Source: JBBQER01 sp052148155
GTDB lineage: Bacteria > Actinomycetota > Acidimicrobiia > IMCC26256 > PALSA-610
Direction: 5' to 3'
NCBI GenBank assembly: GCA_052148155.1
Contig: JBKQIY010000195.1
Coordinates: 1-9,788 of the forward strand
DNA length: 9,788 nt
Below the pieces are notes generated by a model, which saw only the letters and a program-made list of their open reading frames with translations, made no database searches and was not told where the DNA came from. Position 1 is the stretch's first letter; each line of letters begins with the position of its first letter. The translations under genes were made by a program, and so were the position numbers. Positions 5,516-9,788 of this stretch are shown here, one piece after another.

Positions 5516-8500
5516 TCACCCGCTCCGCGGCGAACGTACGGGCAGCGTGTCTGACTGAGCCGCCGTCGCCGCTTCGTCTTCGTCGAGGTCCTTGTGTGCC
5601 TTGCGCCGCAGCGTGTCGATCATCACCCGCATATCGCCACCGACCCGAGGCAGGCGCTCGATCTCTTGCGACGCGGCCGGCCCGACTTCGATGACCCGGG
5701 AATGCGCCTCGGTCGTCAGATCGACGATGGCGGGCGTCAGCACCGGTTCGACGCTCGCCACGACGGCGACATCGGCGCGTGCGGGCTCGTCGTCGCTGCT
5801 CTGAGCCTCCGCGACCAGCCGCCGCCATCGGCCCGTCGTCTCGGTCGGTGTCGGCGCCGGAACAATTTTGTTGACCTCGACGTCTGCTCCCGACGAGACG
5901 AGGGTCTGGCTACTGGCAGCTTCGGCGATGAGGCGGCGCCAATAGTCTTCTGTCTCGTTCCAGGTCGGATCGGGAACAATTGCTTCAGTCGCGACATCGG
6001 TCGGTGACGCCGCGGTGACGTCGATCGGCACCTCGGCGGCTACGACCGGCGCGGCGTCAGGCGACGGCGTCGCGCTTCGGTCGCGATCGTGCGGCTTTGC
6101 CCGGCGCAACCGCCGGCTCTTGGCGGGACTCGGCGAGGTCTGCGGACTGCGCTCCGCCGGCTCGGCCTCAGCTGAGACCGGAGCAGGAGACGTCGCACTG
6201 CGGTCGACGGAAGCTTCTTCGACGAGACGGCTCCAACGATTTTCGGCCGCGTCCCATGAGGCCTCGAGGACGCCTTCCGACACAGGATCGACGCTCGCGA
6301 TCGGCGTCGCAGGTTCGGTTTCAGGTGCGGATGCGACACCGGTTTCGACTTCAAGGAGCGCCGATTCGCGCGCAGGATCGCCGGCGAAATCGGTCCCGAT
6401 GTCGACAAACGTCGGCTCGAGGGGAACAGCTGCGAAGTGGACGACCGGAGCCGGCGGCGCCGGCAATTGCGCCCGTTCGACCGACGACTCGGCGGCCGCT
6501 TCGGCGACCGAAGTTTCGATCTGTCGTGCCTGCTCCGCGCGGCGGCGACGCCGACGCGAGGAGGATGTGCTCGGCGCTTCCGCAGGAGCGGATTCGGTGA
6601 CGGTCTCGATTTCGGCATCGACGACCTCGACCACCGCGGGCTCTGGTGGCGACGACAAGTCGGCGCGACCTCGTGCGTCGGCGCGAAGTCGGTCCCATCG
6701 ACCTTCGGTCGGGGCAGGCTCGTTTTCGGCGCGCGTCTCGATCGTGGCTTCGACGACGAGATCGACCGGCGACGGCTCGAGGTCGACCTCGGCGATCAGT
6801 TCGGCCGCGCCACCAACGAAGGGCAGCGGCTCGGCGGGCTGCAGCTCCGTCGTCGGTAACGAGGCTGTTGCAACCTCAACGTCCGCGATGGGTTCGTCCT
6901 TGACTTCCGATTCGAGCGGTGCCACCCAGGTGGGCAGCTCAACCCGGCGCGAGGCCTTCTTAGAGCGTCGTTGACGCTTCGTCGACTTCTTCTTCGGCAG
7001 CGGTGCGGCCGAAGGTGCGGCCGCGGTACGCGCGACCGACTCAGAGACGAGCCTGTCCCATCGCCCGTTGGGAGGACTCGCTGTCGATCGGGACTCGGAC
7101 TCGGCGATCGGTGCTGTCGTGACCTCGACGACTAGGTCAGCCGTTGCCGGTCCGACGTCGGTAACGACTGGCGCCACGCCAGCGTCGATCTGGCGCTCCG
7201 CCCGTTCGCGGCGCCGCCCTCGGCCCTTGACCGTGTTCGGCGCGGGCTCCGACACCGGTGCCGGAGTGGAACGGACAGCCGTCTCGGCGATGAGCCGATC
7301 CCATCGTCCCTGTGTCGCGTTTGGTGTCGTTTCGCGACGCGCTTCCGTAACGGGTTCGGCCGTGGCGTTGGGATCATGCGCAGCGCTGGATTCGGGCGCG
7401 AGGTCGACGAGCGGCGAGGGCTCGACCGGCTCAGGAGTCGACGGCGTCGGCTCGTCAACTGAGGTTTCGATTTCGGCAACGTCGTCGGTCTCGACCTCGA
7501 CCCGCTGGGTGTCCGGAACCGATGTGCACTCAACTTCGATGTCGACTTCCGCGATTGCGGCCGGCGGCACGATGTCGTGAGAGCCGTCCACCGAGCGACG
7601 ACCCCATCGACTGGTCTTATTCGCGGTCCGTTCCGAGTTGACGTCGCCAGCAGGTTCGCCAGATACCGGATCGATGGTCGGGGCGTCCTCGACCGGGGCC
7701 TCGAAGACCGCAGTTTCGAAGGCGGTCTCGACGACTGAGGCGTCGACAACAGGGAGGACAGTGACCAGTTCACTGATCGGTTCGATCGCGATGTCCGCAA
7801 GCGAACCAGCAGGTGTCGATTCCGGCTCAGTCGATGTGATGACTTCTGCCGGGCTCGGCTCGAGCGTCGCCGCCGGCGCAGCGACGTCGTCGCGGTCGGT
7901 CTTCATCCGGCGCGGCCGACGCCTCGTTCTGTTTCGCCGATGCTCGACAGCGGGTGTCCCAACCGCTTCGACTTCGACCTCAGCGACCTGTTCGGCTGGA
8001 ACGTCAGTGGCCGTCGCAGCCGATTCCGACTCCGTTTCGGTTCCGGTGATGTCTTCGACTTCGACGGCGGCGATCGGTTCGGCGGTCTCGGCTTCGGTGG
8101 TCGCGTCGATCTGACGCGCAGCTCTGATCCGCCGGCGACGACGCTTGATCCTGTCCGGCGTCTGTTGAGGAGCCGGTTCGGCGATTGCTTCGACGTCGAC
8201 CGGTGCGGATGGCGCGCCGTCGATCTGGCTGGAGCCCGCGGCAAGGAGCTGATCCCAGCGGCTCAGGCCCTCCGGTGATGGCGACGCGATCGGTTCCGAC
8301 TCTGTCTCGGTTTCGATGACGGTCGCGACTTCGATCTCGACTTCAGCAACTGGTTCTGCAGTTTCGGGTTCGGCGATGGTTTCGACGTCGACCGGTCCAG
8401 CGAAAGGTTCCGTGTCGTTCGGGCTGGAGGCCGCAAGCAGTTGGTTCCAGGGGCCGACGCCCTCTGGCAATGCCGGCGCGACCGGTTCCGACGCCGTTTC

Positions 8501-9788
8501 GACTTCGGCGACAGGCGCGACGTCGACTCCGAGTCCGAGTCCGGCTTCGTCCCCAGCGATCGATTCGGCGGCGTCGTCGATGCTCGGCGTCTCAGGTTCT
8601 GTGACCGCGTCGATCTGACGCTCTGCTCGGGCGCGGCGGCGACCCCTGATCCGTTTCGGTGTTGGTTCGACAGACTGGAGTTCAGCGATCGTTTCGACGT
8701 CGACCGGTCCAGCTGATAGCTCCGCGTCGATCTCGCTGGCATCACCAAGCAGTCGGTTCCAGCGGCTCGCAGGCTCGAGTGAGGCCGGCGCGATCGGTTC
8801 CGACTCCGTTTCGGTTTCGACGACGGTCGCGACTTCGACTTCGAGTCGGACTTCGACTTCAGCGATCGGTTCTGCGATGTTGTCGACGGTTGGTGCGACT
8901 GTTGGTGCGACGGGTTGCGAGTCAACGTCGGTCGCGGTCTCGATACTGGTCGACCTCGGCGATTCGAACTGAGGCTCGGTCGTCGTGGAGTGGCGGCGGC
9001 GACCCTTGATCCGTTTCGGTGTTGGTTCGACAGTCTGGGGTTCGGCGATCGTTTCGACGTCGACCGGTCCAGCTGATGGCTCCGTGTCGATCTCGGGGGC
9101 ATCGCTAAGCAGTCGGTTCCAGCGGCTCGCAGGCTCGAGTGAGGCCTCCGCGTTCGGTTCCAACTCTGGTTCGGTTTCGATGACGGTCGCGATTTCGACT
9201 TCGACTTCGGCGATCGGTTCCGCGATGTTGTCGACGGTTGGCGCGACGGGTTGCGACTCAAGGTCGGTCGCGGTTTCGATATTGGTCGATTTCGGCGATT
9301 CGATCTGACGCTCTGCTCGGATGCGGCGGCGACCCTTGATCCGTTTCGGTGTTGGTTCGACAGTCTGGGGTTCGGCGATCGTTTCGACGTCGACCGGCCC
9401 TGCGGATGCCTCTGTGTCGATCTCGGTGGAATCGCCAAGCAGTCGGTTCCAGCGGCTCGCAGGCTGAGATGATGCCGGCGCCGGCGGCTTCACCAGTGGT
9501 TCGGCCGCGACCTCGATTTCGACCGTGGGGTCAGGTTCGGCGATCACGAGCGGTTCGACTGGGACCAACGCTGACTCGGACTCGACTTCAGTCGTTGAGG
9601 CCGGGGGCGGCGCGGCGATGCGGTGCTCGGCGGCGCGGCGCAGAAGCCGACGCTTGGCGAGGTTCAGCTCCGATTCCGGTTCGGCTTCGCCGATGGGCTC
9701 GACTTCGACTTCGACTTCGACTGCGGCTTCGGGCACGTCGACGGCACCGATGACCGTGGGCCGGCGAAGTCGACCGGTGATTGTCCTC
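5516..9788 (-). CDS. Giant acidic low-complexity repeat protein of unknown function, N-terminus outside the window
   Basis: The frame is open from the right edge to TGA at 5518-5516. The first start seen inside is GTG 9736 (1406 aa), but 17 more codons upstream are open and read RTITGRLRRPTVIGAVD, so the true start probably lies outside. I recognise no domain. The protein is dominated by Glu, Val, Ala, Pro, Ser and Thr, has a single Cys that I can find, no membrane segment and no signal peptide, and should be largely disordered. Three modules alternate: S/G-R-W-x-R-L-L/I/V (12 copies), Arg-rich patches such as RRRIRAERQIE (about 10), and Val-Glu/Thr-Glu acidic tracts. Twelve of the 15 Trp lie in the first motif. 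The C-terminal 50 residues (EIERLPRVGGDMRVMIDTLR then RKAHKDLDEDE) look more helical and less repetitive and may be a conserved tail. It converges with the GNAT gene over an 86-bp gap in which I see no terminator. Scaffold or hub is a guess; a long disordered tail of a bigger protein is equally possible. Confidence 0.75.
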   Translation of the reverse strand, partial: RTITGRLRRPTVIGAVDVPEAAVEVEVEVEPIGEAEPESELNLAKRRLLRRAAEHRIAAPPPASTTEVESESALVPVEPLVIAEPDPTVEIEVAAEPLVKPPAPASSQPASRWNRLLGDSTEIDTEASAGPVDVETIAEPQTVEPTPKRIKGRRRIRAERQIESPKSTNIETATDLESQPVAPTVDNIAEPIAEVEVEIATVIETEPELEPNAEASLEPASRWNRLLSDAPEIDTEPSAGPVDVETIAEPQTVEPTPKRIKGRRRHSTTTEPQFESPRSTSIETATDVDSQPVAPTVAPTVDNIAEPIAEVEVRLEVEVATVVETETESEPIAPASLEPASRWNRLLGDASEIDAELSAGPVDVETIAELQSVEPTPKRIRGRRRARAERQIDAVTEPETPSIDDAAESIAGDEAGLGLGVDVAPVAEVETASEPVAPALPEGVGPWNQLLAASSPNDTEPFAGPVDVETIAEPETAEPVAEVEIEVATVIETETESEPIASPSPEGLSRWDQLLAAGSSQIDGAPSAPVDVEAIAEPAPQQTPDRIKRRRRRIRAARQIDATTEAETAEPIAAVEVEDITGTETESESAATATDVPAEQVAEVEVEAVGTPAVEHRRNRTRRRPRRMKTDRDDVAAPAATLEPSPAEVITSTEPESTPAGSLADIAIEPISELVTVLPVVDASVVETAFETAVFEAPVEDAPTIDPVSGEPAGDVNSERTANKTSRWGRRSVDGSHDIVPPAAIAEVDIEVECTSVPDTQRVEVETDDVAEIETSVDEPTPSTPEPVEPSPLVDLAPESSAAHDPNATAEPVTEARRETTPNATQGRWDRLIAETAVRSTPAPVSEPAPNTVKGRGRRRERAERQIDAGVAPVVTDVGPATADLVVEVTTAPIAESESRSTASPPNGRWDRLVSESVARTAAAPSAAPLPKKKSTKRQRRSKKASRRVELPTWVAPLESEVKDEPIADVEVATASLPTTELQPAEPLPFVGGAAELIAEVDLEPSPVDLVVEATIETRAENEPAPTEGRWDRLRADARGRADLSSPPEPAVVEVVDAEIETVTESAPAEAPSTSSSRRRRRRAEQARQIETSVAEAAAESSVERAQLPAPPAPVVHFAAVPLEPTFVDIGTDFAGDPARESALLEVETGVASAPETEPATPIASVDPVSEGVLEASWDAAENRWSRLVEEASVDRSATSPAPVSAEAEPAERSPQTSPSPAKSRRLRRAKPHDRDRSATPSPDAAPVVAAEVPIDVTAASPTDVATEAIVPDPTWNETEDYWRRLIAEAASSQTLVSSGADVEVNKIVPAPTPTETTGRWRRLVAEAQSSDDEPARADVAVVASVEPVLTPAIVDLTTEAHSRVIEVGPAASQEIERLPRVGGDMRVMIDTLRRKAHKDLDEDEAATAAQSDTLPVRSPRSG
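5825..9451 (-). repeat. Twelve-fold tryptophan motif, consensus S/G-R-W-x-R-L-L/I/V
   Basis: Counting from GTG 9736, the Trp residues are at 96, 206, 326, 430, 494, 711, 812, 893, 1014, 1168, 1266 and 1304. Examples are SRWNRLLGD (three copies), GPWNQLLAA, SRWDQLLAA, GRWDRLIAE, GRWDRLVSE, GRWDRLRAD, NRWSRLVEE, DYWRRLIAE and GRWRRLVAE. The 711 copy (SRWGRRSVD) is degenerate. The first three are in recent tandem repeats, but the others sit in unrelated flanks, so the motif is kept while its surroundings diverge. Confidence 0.85.
8256..9465 (-). repeat. Tandem 330/360-bp coding repeats, with shorter degenerate copies
   Basis: The block beginning GACCCTTGATCCGTTTCGGT on the plus strand occurs at 9331 and 9001, with a near-copy at 8641, so the periods are exactly 330 and 360 bases (110 and 120 codons). 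The motif AGTCGGTTCCAGCGGCTCGC recurs at 9441, 9111 and 8751 with the same spacing. Over about 70 bases the 9001 and 9331 copies differ at one position, which suggests recent duplication or gene conversion. Two further copies, with Trp motifs at 8449 and 8257, are diverged and shortened (periods 312 and 192). The 8449 copy has lost its basic patch. All length differences are multiples of three. Confidence 0.85.
9701..9718 (-). repeat. Hexanucleotide microsatellite coding for Val-Glu repeats
   Basis: GACTTC is repeated three times on the plus strand, giving Glu-Val repeats near the N-terminal end of the visible protein. Looser GACTTC/GATTTC runs recur inside the large repeats, for example near 8840 and 9195. 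Slippage here would add or remove Val-Glu pairs without changing frame. Confidence 0.6.

Noticed and set aside
6015..6974. Ser/Thr/Ala-rich plus-strand frame of 319 codons, and similar ones at 7068-7580, 7638-8114 and 8316-8618
   Set aside because: They are shadows of the minus-strand repeat gene. Glu and Val codons there read as Ser and Thr-rich on the complement, and they break where the minus frame does not.
8263..9438. Second minus-strand frame of 391 codons (Ser/Arg/Pro-rich) within the giant gene
   Set aside because: It is an out-of-frame reading of the same tandem repeats. The long frame covers it fully and keeps the motif pattern beyond the repeats.
8256..9465. CRISPR-like array suggested by regular repetition
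   Set aside because: The period is 330-360 bp, the repeats are coding and imperfect, and there is no short repeat/spacer layout.

Overview
The window is high-GC DNA that reads as an actinobacterial chromosome, possibly from the Acidimicrobiia, though lineage cannot be settled from sequence alone. The clues are GTG starts, TANNNT-type -10 elements placed as for leaderless transcripts, an orn gene, and an AMP-forming acyl-CoA ligase of a kind I associate with actinobacteria and archaea.

Left part (1-2214): nested and damaged mobile DNA. A group II intron lies on the minus strand. Its RNA 5' end is probably at 1799, and its reverse transcriptase/maturase starts at 1186 behind a strong Shine-Dalgarno. 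The intron interrupts, in antisense, a transposase that resembles the IS1380 family; the last 69 codons survive at 1800-2007. A likely IS end sits at 2189-2213, touching the stop codon of orn. At the left edge the maturase gene folds back on itself: 58 bases (1-58) recur inverted at 168-225, and the missing maturase C-terminus lies between them in the opposite orientation. This is either a template-switch rearrangement or an assembly/amplification chimera.

Middle part (2215-5429): ordinary chromosomal genes. Oligoribonuclease (minus) and an AMP-forming acyl-CoA synthetase (plus) diverge from a 46-bp gap in which both may be transcribed without leaders. A RimJ/RimL-like GNAT acetyltransferase follows the synthetase after one base, so the two are probably co-transcribed.

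Right part (5430-9788): one giant minus-strand reading frame of at least 1406 codons, still open at the right edge. It encodes an acidic, low-complexity, apparently disordered protein with no family I recognise. It alternates three modules: a tryptophan motif (consensus S/G-R-W-x-R-L-L/I/V) found 12 times, arginine-rich patches (R-R-R-x-R-A-E-R-Q-I-D/E type) found about 10 times, and Val-Glu/Thr-Glu acidic stretches. Its N-terminal third contains tandem 330-360 bp duplications. This protein is the most unusual object in the window.
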